NCBI GenBank assembly: GCA_040880585.1
Contig: JBBDID010000004.1
Span: 62,001 to 126,000 of the forward strand
Reading direction: 5' to 3'
Source of the DNA: Paracrocinitomix sp040880585
GTDB lineage: Bacteria; Bacteroidota; Bacteroidia; Flavobacteriales_D; Crocinitomicaceae
DNA length: 64,000 nt
The notes below the pieces were generated by a model that made no database searches, had not been told where the DNA came from, and saw only the letters and a program-made list of their open reading frames with translations. The position numbers were made by a program, and so were the translations under genes. This document shows positions 1 through 8,191 of this stretch, one piece after another; the first letter of the stretch is position 1; the number at the start of each line of letters is the position of its first letter.

Positions 1-177
1 ACCGTTTGACTCTTTGCGAAACATCTCAGGAAAATCTTCCTTCTTATTGATTTTGATGACGTTTTTTTCTCCTTTTTGGCGGAAGGTATACACAGCATTT
101 ATATCTCCCCCGGATAAAGTGGTAATTTCTTCTGCATCCGGATAAATGTCAAGAATCAATGCTTGGTGATTTGTCAT
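1..177 (-). CDS. Fructosamine kinase family protein, N-terminal part (cut by window edge)
   Basis: I translated this short stretch directly. The ATG is at 177-175 and the frame stays open to base 1, giving 59 residues. The N-terminus contains GGDINAVYTF followed by a Lys in VIKIN and then FPEMFRKES. This is the ATP-binding start of the fructosamine-3-kinase/ketosamine-3-kinase family (APH-like fold), in which the GGxIxxxY loop and the Lys strand hold ATP. The family phosphorylates ketosamines on glycated proteins in the cytosol and so promotes deglycation. The ATG overlaps the pth stop by four bases (ATGA), so the two genes are translationally coupled. The catalytic part lies outside the window, so substrate and integrity cannot be judged. 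Confidence 0.75.
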   Translation of the reverse strand, partial: MTNHQALILDIYPDAEEITTLSGGDINAVYTFRQKGEKNVIKINKKEDFPEMFRKESNG

Positions 178-737
178 TTATTGTTCCAATTACTCATGGT
201 TTTCTCCAGTCCCATGGTGCAAAATCCCTTGATAAATTCATTGCAGATCGAAAATCGCTCCTCTAATTTTTCTTTCTCTTCGGGGCCCCACTCTCCCAAT
301 ACATAATCCACTTGACGGCCTTGTGAAAAACCGCTCCCCACACCAAATCTCAAACGAGCAAAATTTTGAGTGTTTAAGATCGCAATAATATCCTTTAGTC
401 CATTATGCCCCCCATCACTCCCCTTTCCTTTCATTCTCAATTTTCCAAATGGTAATGCGATATCGTCAGTAATGATCAATACATTTTCAAGAGGAATTTT
501 TTCTTTTTGCATCCAATAATTTAATGCTTTTCCACTCAAATTCATAAAGGTAGAGGGTTTTAAAAAAGTCAAAACACGACCCTTAAATTTTACTTTTGCC
601 AATTCCCCCAATTTTTCGGTTTTCCAGGGGTCTTCCAAATCTTTCAGAAAGTATTCCACCACCTTAAACCCTACATTATGACGGGTTTTTTCATATTTTT
701 CTCCGGGGTTTCCCAATCCGACAATCAAATATTTCAT
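174..737 (-). CDS. pth: Peptidyl-tRNA hydrolase
   Basis: Pth cleaves the ester bond of peptidyl-tRNAs dropped from ribosomes and recycles the tRNA. The protein starts MKYLIVGLGNPG and carries the family hallmarks: GNPGxxYxxTRHNVGF (with the catalytic His), FLKPSTFMNLSG, and ITDDIALPFGKLRMKGKGSDGGHNGLKDI in the middle, where the Asp and the GGHNGL loop contribute to the active site. I chose the ATG at 737 over one eight codons upstream because the conserved protein begins exactly there and the extra residues look like untranslated leader. The length of about 187 residues is normal. The gene follows rplY but is separated from it by a strong terminator, so it needs readthrough or its own promoter. 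Its stop overlaps the next start. Confidence 0.97.
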   Translation of the reverse strand: MKYLIVGLGNPGEKYEKTRHNVGFKVVEYFLKDLEDPWKTEKLGELAKVKFKGRVLTFLKPSTFMNLSGKALNYWMQKEKIPLENVLIITDDIALPFGKLRMKGKGSDGGHNGLKDIIAILNTQNFARLRFGVGSGFSQGRQVDYVLGEWGPEEKEKLEERFSICNEFIKGFCTMGLEKTMSNWNNK

Positions 738-741
738 AGGC

Positions 742-780
742 AAAAAAAGAAAGGTTATCACGAATGTAATAACCTTTCTT
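742..780 (-). terminator. Rho-independent terminator after rplY
   Basis: On the minus strand a perfect 12-bp stem (AAGAAAGGTTAT / ATAACCTTTCTT) with a 10-nt loop is followed directly by a run of T. It ends the prs-rplY side and lies just before the pth start at 737. The A-run on the other side would also give a plus-strand hairpin, but no plus-strand gene reads into it. Confidence 0.88.
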
Positions 781-805
781 CAATTTATAGATTATGTATA
801 GCTGC

Positions 806-1483
806 TTATTCTGTCGCTTCTTCAGCCGAAGCTTTTTCTCCTTCTCCTCCTTCAGCGCCTTCTTCTCCTTTAGCACCTTCTTCTCCTTCAGCACCTTCTT
901 CTCCTTCTTCAAGCTCCTCTTCTTCCTCGTCTTCAATGATGTTTCTTGCAGTTTTAACCGCGCACAAAACAGCATTGTCAGGGTGAAGGATATCAAGTCC
1001 CTCTGTTTTCAAGTCACTCACTCTAATAGACATTCCGATTTTTAATTTAGAGATGTCTACAGTAATCGCATCAGGTAATTCGCCCGGAACCGCGTAAACT
1101 TTTAAGGTTTTAAAAACCTGCATAAATCTACCTCCGTTGACTACACCCGGGGATCTACCTTCATATCGGATAGGCAGTTTTATTTTTACCTTTTTATCAG
1201 CTGATAACTCGATAAAGTCTGCATGTTGCATCTTGTCCGTAACCGGGTGGTGTTGAACATCCTGAATAATGGTTTGTCTTTTGTTTCCTTCAACATCTAT
1301 ATTTATGATATAGACATTGGGAGTATACACCAATTTTTCAAGATCTGTGTGTTTTACACTAAAGTGCACTTGATCCTTTCCACCATAAATTACGCACGGC
1401 ACAAGCTCGGCATTTCTTAAAGCAGTCGCATCTGTTTTCCCTACGTGCTTTCTAATCGCACCGCTCAATGATACTTCTTTCAT
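806..1483 (-). CDS. rplY: 50S ribosomal protein L25 (Ctc form)
   Basis: This is the L25/Ctc protein that binds 5S rRNA in the large subunit. Residues ~1-90 are the L25 beta-barrel (MKEVSLSGAIRKHVGKTDA, then VIYGGKDQVHFS), and residues ~95-180 are the TL5/Ctc C-terminal domain (IELSADKKVKIKLPIRYEG, SPGVVNGGRF). The last ~40 residues are an acidic low-complexity tail of Glu/Gly/Ala repeats encoded by an 18-bp tandem repeat. Such acidic tails are common in Bacteroidota L25 and are probably disordered. The gene lies 60 bp downstream of prs in the same direction, a common pairing, and is closed by the terminator at 742-780. Confidence 0.96.
   Translation of the reverse strand: MKEVSLSGAIRKHVGKTDATALRNAELVPCVIYGGKDQVHFSVKHTDLEKLVYTPNVYIINIDVEGNKRQTIIQDVQHHPVTDKMQHADFIELSADKKVKIKLPIRYEGRSPGVVNGGRFMQVFKTLKVYAVPGELPDAITVDISKLKIGMSIRVSDLKTEGLDILHPDNAVLCAVKTARNIIEDEEEEELEEGEEGAEGEEGAKGEEGAEGGEGEKASAEEATE
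858..911. repeat. 18-bp tandem repeat, three units, inside rplY tail
   Basis: Three near-identical 18-base units (plus-strand pattern CCTTCTTCTCCTTYAGCA) follow one another without gaps. They encode repeated Gly/Ala-Glu-Gly-Glu-Glu-type hexapeptides of the L25 tail. The unit is a multiple of three, so copy-number change keeps the reading frame and only alters tail length. Confidence 0.85.
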
Positions 1484-1543
1484 TTGTTATTTATTAAGTT
1501 CCGGTTATCCTTTTGTCACTATTGACAGGGCCGCAACAGGTTA

Positions 1544-2470
1544 CTAAAAATGAGTGCTAATTGACTCTTGTTTAATTAAGCTTCTAATAACAGCAGCATA
1601 TAAATTTGCCACTGACAATACTTTTATTTTATCACTTTGTTGTTTGAGAGGGATAGAATCCGTCACGACCAACTCAGTTAATTTTGATTTTTCAATTCTT
1701 TCGTAAGCAGGGCCACTCAATACAGCATGTGTACAAAAGGCACGCACCGATTTTGCTCCATGCTCAATAAAAAGATCTGCTGCTTTGGTTAGGGTGCCGG
1801 CAGTATCTACCATATCGTCTACCAAAATCACATCTTTCCCCTTCACATCACCAATTACTGTCATTTCTGCCACTTCATTGGCTACTTTTCTTTGTTTATG
1901 ACACATGGCCAAACCGATATCTAATTTTTTTGAATATGAATTGGCGCGTTTTGCTCCCCCTGCATCCGGTGCTGCCATAATCAGACTTCCCTGATCTAGC
2001 TGTTTGATATAAGGCAAAAAGATGGTAGAGGCGTATAAATGATCGACAGGAATTTCAAAGAATCCCTGAATTTGATCCGCATGCAAATCCATGGTCATAA
2101 TACGATTTGCTCCCGCTGTTTCAAGCATCATGGCCACCATTTTTGATCCTATGGCTACCCGTGGCTTGTCTTTTCTATCCTGACGGGCGTATCCAAAATA
2201 AGGAATGACAGCAATAATTGATTTGGCAGAGGCTCGCTTTGCAGCATCAATCATGAGCATTAATTCAAAAAGATTATCTGTTGGAGGGATGGTCGATTGA
2301 ATCAGAAAAACATCCTGTCCTCTTACTGTTTCTTCAAAAGAAGCCTGAATTTCACCATCACTGAACTCAGAAATAATCACTTCTCCCAACTCAACGCCAT
2401 AATCCAACGCAATTTTTTTTGCCAAATCCTGCGTTACTCTTCCTGAAAATATTTTAATGCCTGCTGACAT
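1544..2470 (-). CDS. prs: Ribose-phosphate pyrophosphokinase (PRPP synthetase)
   Basis: The enzyme transfers pyrophosphate from ATP to ribose-5-phosphate to make PRPP for purine, pyrimidine, His and Trp synthesis. The class I protein shows IKIFSGRVTQDLAKKIA at the N-terminus, the FSDGEIQASFEETVRGQDVF region, IPYFGYARQDRK (ATP-binding flexible loop area), MDLHADQIQGFF, the Lys/Arg catalytic segment KRANSYSK, and the PRPP-binding loop VILVDDMVDTAGTL near residue 220. At 308 residues it has the family length. A full TTG-N18-TATCTTTG promoter sits just upstream. rplY follows 60 bp downstream. Confidence 0.97.
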   Translation of the reverse strand: MSAGIKIFSGRVTQDLAKKIALDYGVELGEVIISEFSDGEIQASFEETVRGQDVFLIQSTIPPTDNLFELMLMIDAAKRASAKSIIAVIPYFGYARQDRKDKPRVAIGSKMVAMMLETAGANRIMTMDLHADQIQGFFEIPVDHLYASTIFLPYIKQLDQGSLIMAAPDAGGAKRANSYSKKLDIGLAMCHKQRKVANEVAEMTVIGDVKGKDVILVDDMVDTAGTLTKAADLFIEHGAKSVRAFCTHAVLSGPAYERIEKSKLTELVVTDSIPLKQQSDKIKVLSVANLYAAVIRSLIKQESISTHF

Positions 2471-2497
2471 AGCCCTCAGAGTTAATTATTGGGGCTG

Positions 2498-2526
2498 CAA
2501 AGATAAGTACAAATATTGAAAATCAA
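2498..2526 (-). promoter_or_regulatory. Bacteroidota-type promoter of prs
   Basis: Read on the minus strand this is TTG, an 18-nt spacer, then TATCTTTG, matching the primary sigma factor consensus TTG-N17..23-TAnnTTTG known for Bacteroidota. It lies 28 bp before the prs ATG, giving a predicted 5' UTR of about 20 nt. Confidence 0.7.
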
Positions 2527-2657
2527 ATGGATCAACTGAATTTCATTTACATTAATCTGTCTTGTGGCTTTCAAAGTCATATAAAAGTAATAATTTTACC
2601 TTTCTGTCTCTCTGAAAAAATTAAGTAGAACCGAGACATAAATTGTCAAAAAGCATT

Positions 2658-3950
2658 ATGAGATACGAGAAAATCGACAAAAACCTATTCATTAAAAACA
2701 GAAAGAAATTTGTAAAGCAAATGGAGCCGAATTCCATAGCTTTTTTTAATTCTAATGATATTTACCCTGTAAGTGCAGATAGTACGATACCGTTTGCGCA
2801 GGCAAGAGACATTTTTTATTTGTCAGGGGTGGATCAGGAAGAAAGCGTACTGGCTATTTTCCCGGATGCATTTGAGGATAAACACAAAGAGATGTTGTTT
2901 CTCAAAGAAACCAATGAGCACATTGCTGTTTGGGAGGGTGAAAAATTGACCAAAGAAACCGCTTTTGAAACTTCAGGCATTAAAAATGTGTACTGGTTAG
3001 ATCAAATGGAAAGCGTGATTAAAACCGTGATGGCACAAGCTGACAAGGTGTATTACAGCACCAATGAGCATACGCGGGCTAATACCGAAGTGGAAACACG
3101 TGAAGATCGGTTTATCAAAAAAATGAAAGCGGCCTACCCTGCTCACGAAAGCCGTAAAAGCGGCTCCATCATGCACCGCATCAGATCGGTTAAAGAACCG
3201 GAAGAACTACAGTTAATGCAAACAGCATGTAATCTGACAGAAAAAGCCTTTAGACGGGTACTGAATTTTGTTAAACCGGGAGTGATGGAGTTTGAGATTG
3301 AAGCTGAGGTTATGCACGAATTTTTGAGTAATCGATCCAGGGGTTTTGCCTACACGCCCATTATCGCTTCCGGAAAAAACGCTTGTGTACTTCACTATAT
3401 TGAAAATAAAGGAGCTTGTAGTGATGGCGAGTTAATTTTAATGGATTTTGGGGCGGAATATGCCAATTATGCCTCAGACATGACCCGTTGTGTGCCGGTA
3501 AGCGGACGGTTTTCAGATCGCCAAAAAGAAATTTATAATGCCGTTTTGCGTGTCAAAAAAGCTTCGGAAAAATTGTTGGTTCCGGGAACTTATTTGGGTG
3601 AATATCATAAAGAAGTAGGTGAATTAATGACCAAAGAATTATTAGATCTGGGGCTTCTTGACAAAACAGACGTCAAAAATCAGGATCCCGAATGGCCGGC
3701 CTATAAAAAGTACTTTATGCATGGCACCTCGCACTTTATTGGATTAGACACGCATGATGTTGGACTTTGGTCTGAGCCTTTGAAAGAAAACATGGTGTTT
3801 ACTTGTGAACCCGGAATTTATTTACCGGATGAAGGAATTGGCGTGCGTTTGGAAGATGACCTTGTTGTTCAAAAATCCGGTGCGCCTAAAAATTTGATGG
3901 GAAATATTCCATTAGAAGTGGAAGAGATCGAAGAAATAATGAACAGCTAG
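2658..3950 (+). CDS. pepP: Xaa-Pro aminopeptidase (aminopeptidase P)
   Basis: This cytosolic metallopeptidase removes N-terminal residues that precede proline. The N-terminal ~170 residues are the creatinase/AMP_N domain (PFAQARDIFYLSGVDQEES). The C-terminal pita-bread domain shows the five metal ligands in order: Asp in LILMDFGAEYANYASDM (two Asp), His in HGTSHFIGLDTHD, Glu in CEPGIYLPD, and Glu in VRLEDDLVV. I chose the ATG at 2658 (MRYEKIDKN) rather than a TTG at 2643, because the ATG is conventional and no family sequence is needed upstream. The next gene overlaps the stop by one base (TAGTG), so the two are probably co-transcribed. Confidence 0.93.
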   Translation: MRYEKIDKNLFIKNRKKFVKQMEPNSIAFFNSNDIYPVSADSTIPFAQARDIFYLSGVDQEESVLAIFPDAFEDKHKEMLFLKETNEHIAVWEGEKLTKETAFETSGIKNVYWLDQMESVIKTVMAQADKVYYSTNEHTRANTEVETREDRFIKKMKAAYPAHESRKSGSIMHRIRSVKEPEELQLMQTACNLTEKAFRRVLNFVKPGVMEFEIEAEVMHEFLSNRSRGFAYTPIIASGKNACVLHYIENKGACSDGELILMDFGAEYANYASDMTRCVPVSGRFSDRQKEIYNAVLRVKKASEKLLVPGTYLGEYHKEVGELMTKELLDLGLLDKTDVKNQDPEWPAYKKYFMHGTSHFIGLDTHDVGLWSEPLKENMVFTCEPGIYLPDEGIGVRLEDDLVVQKSGAPKNLMGNIPLEVEEIEEIMNS

Positions 3951-4723
3951 TGAAAACTTTTTCCTTCGAAGGTATCACCCTTCATTACGACATTAAAGGA
4001 ACGGGGCCTACACTGGTTTTTTTACATGGTTTTTTAGAGGATCACACTATGTGGTCTTCTATTACTCCGGCTTATCAGGAGAATTACCGTTGCCTGCTCA
4101 TAGACTTGCCTTGTCATGGTAAAAGTCGGTATGAAAAAGAAATCTGTCATCTATCTGCTATGGCGCAATCGGTAGCCGCTTTGTTGACCGACTTGAACAT
4201 TGATTCCGCTACCGTGATCGGTCACTCTATGGGTGGATATGTAGGATTAGAACTACTGAAACTGCAAAAACATCACCTTATACTTTTAAATTCCAATTTT
4301 TGGGAAGATCCCCCTGAAAAAAAGAAAGATCGTGACCGGCTGATAAAAGTGGTGGAGAAAAATAAATCCCGTTTTGTTGAGCAAGCCATTCCCGGATTAT
4401 TTGCCGAACAAAACCGGGAAGCCTGTAAAGCGGATATAGAACGTTTGATTGAAGGGGCAAAACAAATTCCTTCCACTGAAATTATTGCGGCAACCAAAGG
4501 AATGCGTGATCGATCTGCCAATTATGAACTTATGAGACATGAGCATATTTCCATCATTCAGGGAGAATCAGATACTGTGGTCAGTAGTAATTTATTGATT
4601 TCTGAATTGAGTCATGCCGGCTCACCTATACCCTTCAGATCGATCCCGGATTGTGGACACATGAGTTGTTTTGAGAAACCCCAAGCTACAATTGAAGCGA
4701 TAAACCAACTACTTATTGGATAA
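3950..4723 (+). CDS. Alpha/beta-fold hydrolase
   Basis: This is a cytosolic serine hydrolase of about 257 residues. The N-terminal oxyanion region LVFLHGFLEDHTMW is followed by the nucleophile elbow GHSMGG (Ser). The Asp is probably the one in GESDTVV, and the His is in DCGHMSCFEKP near the C-terminus, completing a Ser-Asp-His triad in the usual order. The organisation resembles MenH/esterase-like proteins, but the substrate cannot be read from sequence. Translation starts at a GTG whose G is the last base of the pepP TAG stop, indicating coupling with pepP. Confidence 0.85.
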   Translation: MKTFSFEGITLHYDIKGTGPTLVFLHGFLEDHTMWSSITPAYQENYRCLLIDLPCHGKSRYEKEICHLSAMAQSVAALLTDLNIDSATVIGHSMGGYVGLELLKLQKHHLILLNSNFWEDPPEKKKDRDRLIKVVEKNKSRFVEQAIPGLFAEQNREACKADIERLIEGAKQIPSTEIIAATKGMRDRSANYELMRHEHISIIQGESDTVVSSNLLISELSHAGSPIPFRSIPDCGHMSCFEKPQATIEAINQLLIG

Positions 4724-4774
4724 ATTAAAATATTTTTGTCCTTTCTCAGTTATACTAAGCTGACAGCTGCTATT

Positions 4775-7492
4775 ATGCACAAACGTTTTTTCGTACATAT
4801 TCCTCCCTTTTTACTCATGGGTGTTATTTTGTTGGTCACTAACTGTTCAACAGAAAAAGATGCCTTGATAAATGTGGGTTATCACAATATGACTGCCCGT
4901 TATAACGGATATTTTAATGCCCGGATATTGATGGATGAATCATTAACGAATTACAGAGAAGGGGTGGCTGAAGATTATAACGAGATATTGCCCCTGGAGC
5001 TTTATCCTTCAAAAGAAGATGTCCCAACCATCAAAGAAAAATACGAAACGGCACAAGAGAAATGTGAAAAAGTGATCCTTCGACACAGTATGCCCAACAC
5101 CCAAAACAGCAAAAACAAGAGTGTTGAGCACTGCCGTTGGATTGATGACAACTGGTTTCTCATTGGAAAAATTCACTACACAACACGGAATTACCTCAAA
5201 GCAGAAGAGGTGTTTAAATTTATTCAGGAAACGCAACTGTACAAGGATCAGGAACGTGTTCACGAAGCACGGATTTGGTTGGCAAAAACGTACATTGTCC
5301 TGAAAAAGTACCCCGAAGCTAAACGGGTATTATCACAGGTAGAAACGGATATGCAAGGATCACAATCAGCCGAAAAAGAAAAACGTGAAAAACTCACCAA
5401 GTACGAGAAGAAACTAAGAAAACGTCAAAAAGAACTGGACAAGAAAAAAGGGGTTAAAAAACCGGCTCCTTTTCCGGAAGATCTCGAAGATGATTATGAG
5501 ATTGCTATGGCTGAATTTTACATTGCACAAAAGCTCTACAAAAAAGCGGTTCCTCATCTGGAAAAAGGTATTCAACTTACCAAAGACCGTAAAAAACGAG
5601 CGAGGTATATGTTTGTTTTAGCCCAAATTTTACAAAAAATCGGCAGCGGTGAGCAGGCGGCTTTTTATTTTGATAAAGTCGTTAAATCCAATGCTCCTTA
5701 TGAAATGCGTTTTCAGGCTCAGATTAATAAAGCCCTGTCATTACCCAGTGGTGGACAGGAGATCAGAAATGAATTGGCAAAACTTTTGAAAGACGAAAAG
5801 AATCTGGAATACCTGGATCAGATCTACTATGCGTTGGCAGAACTGGAAATGAAGGACGGAAATAAGGAGCAAGCGATTGTTTACTATACACAATCTGCTT
5901 TTTATTCAATCAAAAACGACCGGCAAAAAGGGATCAGTTACATGCGTTTAGGGGATATTTATTTTAACGACAGGGATTATCTGAAAGCTCAAAAATATTA
6001 TGACAGTACTATTCAGGTTTTACCTGAAGATTACCCGACTTACGATAAAATTGAGAGTAAAGCAGAAGGATTATCCGATCTGGTTTTGCACTATGAAACG
6101 TATGTGCATGAAGACAGTGTACAGCGTGTGGCAAAAATGCCGGAAAAGGAGCGAGAAAAATTTCTGAGAAAAACCCTAAAAGATATTAAAGAGGCTGAGG
6201 CCAAAAGAAAAGCAGAAGAAGAGCGAAGACTCATTGCTCAGCAAAATCGGATTCAAATTTCGGGAGCCAATACAGGAAGTGGTTCAAAATGGTATTTCTA
6301 TAATCAAAAGGTCTCTTCAAGCGGGTTTAATGATTTTAGATCACTTTGGGGTCAAAGGGTATTAGAAGATGACTGGCGCAGAAGCACCAAAAACAGCTAT
6401 AACACAGATCAGCCAGAGGATGGCAATTTGGGTGATTCAACTGTCGTAGTAGTGGACTCACTCACGGTAGACGTATTGAGGGCAAATTTACCCCTCACAA
6501 AATCTGCTATGGATTCTTCCATAAATAGGCTTATGAACTCACTGTACATGTTGGGTATTATTTATAAAGAACAGTTGAAAGAAAATGATGAAGCCATTAA
6601 CTATTTCAGTAAAATTATTGACCGTGACGTTCAACACCCAAAAGTATTGCCGGCTTATTACCAATTGTATTTGCTTTATAAAAATAAAGATGCATCTCTG
6701 GCAAATCGATATAAAGAAAAAATACTCACCGATTATCCCGACAGTGAAATTGCAGAAATCATTCAAGATCCGGATTATCTCAAGAAAAAACAAGAGACAG
6801 AACAAGAAGAACTTCGTGAATATGGTAAAACACTAGAAGATTATCGTTATCACCGCTACTCAACAGTATTAACTCAATGTAACCTGGTTATTGCTAATGA
6901 CACAACCAATGAGTACCTGTATAAGTATTATTTGTTAAAAGCTTTTAGTGTTGCTAAACTGCAAAGTGGAAATGTCAATGCCGTTAAAGAACCGCTTCAA
7001 GAACTGTATTCTCTGGCTCCCCAATCAGATGAAGGAAAAGAAGCAAAAACATATCTGGATAAGCTTTCCCGCGGTTTGAATATCGTTAATCCGAACACTA
7101 CAACAAAAGAAGACCCTTCTCCTTTTATTTATGACAAAGAGATGGAGCATTATTTCATTTTAGTTTTTCCTACTTCTGCCGGAAAAATAAATGCTACGCA
7201 AGTCAAACTATCTAATTTTAATACTGACTTTTTCAAAAGTGCCCGCCTGAAAATAACAGTTGCACAGATGGGGACTGAAAATCAATTGGTTGTCGTTCAA
7301 AAATTTTCCAATCAAGAAAAAGCCGCCAATTATGTAACCGCCTTTACTTCTGTTTCTGCTCGTCCCACGCTAGGAAAAATGGCAGAAGAGTATGATCATT
7401 TTATTATCAATTCAGCTAATTTCACGAAATTTTTTGAATCCATGAATTTGGCAGAGTATATGGATTTTTATAAAGACAAATATCCTCAGTAA
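4775..7492 (+). CDS. sprE: T9SS/gliding-associated TPR lipoprotein SprE/PorW
   Basis: The protein is an outer-membrane-associated lipoprotein of the type IX secretion system (SprE in Flavobacterium, PorW in Porphyromonas), needed for secretion and gliding. The signal peptide ends at a Cys (VTNC) followed by STEKDALINVGYHNMTARYN, then ILPLELYPSKED and KVILRHSMP, which are family features. TPR-like helical repeats fill residues ~110-470, with two lysine/glutamate-rich coiled stretches (~residues 215-245 and ~470-500). A further TPR-like part with GIIYKEQLKENDEAINYFSKI and a C-terminal beta/alpha domain follow. I chose the ATG at 4775 because a TTG start at 4736 would put 13 residues before the signal peptide. 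The family call is by recall of homologues, not by a search. Length (905 residues) fits. Confidence 0.85.
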   Translation: MHKRFFVHIPPFLLMGVILLVTNCSTEKDALINVGYHNMTARYNGYFNARILMDESLTNYREGVAEDYNEILPLELYPSKEDVPTIKEKYETAQEKCEKVILRHSMPNTQNSKNKSVEHCRWIDDNWFLIGKIHYTTRNYLKAEEVFKFIQETQLYKDQERVHEARIWLAKTYIVLKKYPEAKRVLSQVETDMQGSQSAEKEKREKLTKYEKKLRKRQKELDKKKGVKKPAPFPEDLEDDYEIAMAEFYIAQKLYKKAVPHLEKGIQLTKDRKKRARYMFVLAQILQKIGSGEQAAFYFDKVVKSNAPYEMRFQAQINKALSLPSGGQEIRNELAKLLKDEKNLEYLDQIYYALAELEMKDGNKEQAIVYYTQSAFYSIKNDRQKGISYMRLGDIYFNDRDYLKAQKYYDSTIQVLPEDYPTYDKIESKAEGLSDLVLHYETYVHEDSVQRVAKMPEKEREKFLRKTLKDIKEAEAKRKAEEERRLIAQQNRIQISGANTGSGSKWYFYNQKVSSSGFNDFRSLWGQRVLEDDWRRSTKNSYNTDQPEDGNLGDSTVVVVDSLTVDVLRANLPLTKSAMDSSINRLMNSLYMLGIIYKEQLKENDEAINYFSKIIDRDVQHPKVLPAYYQLYLLYKNKDASLANRYKEKILTDYPDSEIAEIIQDPDYLKKKQETEQEELREYGKTLEDYRYHRYSTVLTQCNLVIANDTTNEYLYKYYLLKAFSVAKLQSGNVNAVKEPLQELYSLAPQSDEGKEAKTYLDKLSRGLNIVNPNTTTKEDPSPFIYDKEMEHYFILVFPTSAGKINATQVKLSNFNTDFFKSARLKITVAQMGTENQLVVVQKFSNQEKAANYVTAFTSVSARPTLGKMAEEYDHFIINSANFTKFFESMNLAEYMDFYKDKYPQ

Positions 7493-7525
7493 TTCTAAAA
7501 ATACTGCTGCAAAACAATTACTTAT

Positions 7526-8191
7526 ATGTGCCGGTTGAAGCCTCTTCTGATTTTACTGCTTCCTTTAGTTTTAAGTGGTTGCTTTGAAATTATTGAAGAA
7601 ATCAAGGTGCATACAGACGGCAGTGGAAACTTTAAATACACCATTAACTTCAGCCAAAGTGCGTCTAAAATTAAATCGCTTTTCTTGTTGGATGAGGTGG
7701 AAGGGTATAAAGTGCCTACCCAACAAAAAATACAGCAGGAGTTTGAAAAAGTTTGCGGTTTTTCCAAAAAAATTTCCGGATTGTCGGATGTTCATTACAG
7801 CAGTGATTTTGATCATTATATCTTTACGTACACTTGCTCTTTCAAGGACATTATGAATTTAAATACAGCTGTAGATAGTATTCAAGTATCTTTGAAAGCT
7901 ACTCAAACAGAAAAAAAGCACTATTTTGCATTTTCTCAATCCCCTCATTATTTTGAAAGAAAAGGAGATGATACATTTAAAAAGGCATATCAAAAGATGA
8001 CAGATAGCCAACGCGCTATATTTGTAGGCGCAAAGTATACCTGCTTATATCGTTTTGATGAATTGATTGACACCTCTTCTAACCATAAGGTGAAAATTGC
8101 CCTAAACCGAAAAACAGCCTTTTATAAATTGGACATGTTTAGCGTGATGACGCGTGAAAATGCCCTCCACCAAAAAATTAAATTCAAATGA
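7526..8191 (+). CDS. Exported lipoprotein of unknown function
   Basis: I do not recognise the family. Residues 1-19 form a lipoprotein signal peptide with the lipobox LSGC. The mature part starts FEIIEEIKVHTDGSGNFKYTINFSQSAS, a beta-rich segment seen in several Bacteroidota lipoproteins that open with a polypeptide 'DGSG' turn. The rest is mixed alpha/beta without visible catalytic motifs. It follows sprE by 33 bp and its stop overlaps the next start (ATGA), so it is likely an operon partner of the 8188 gene. The shared location suggests an envelope role, but this is inference. Confidence 0.75.
   Translation: MCRLKPLLILLLPLVLSGCFEIIEEIKVHTDGSGNFKYTINFSQSASKIKSLFLLDEVEGYKVPTQQKIQQEFEKVCGFSKKISGLSDVHYSSDFDHYIFTYTCSFKDIMNLNTAVDSIQVSLKATQTEKKHYFAFSQSPHYFERKGDDTFKKAYQKMTDSQRAIFVGAKYTCLYRFDELIDTSSNHKVKIALNRKTAFYKLDMFSVMTRENALHQKIKFK

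Noticed and set aside
678..986. Plus-strand Ser/Pro-rich frame antisense to rplY
   Set aside because: Composition is the mirror of the Glu/Gly/Ala repeats of the L25 tail; a shadow frame.
4736..4774. Upstream TTG start for sprE
   Set aside because: It would put 13 residues before a clear signal peptide; the ATG at 4775 fits better.
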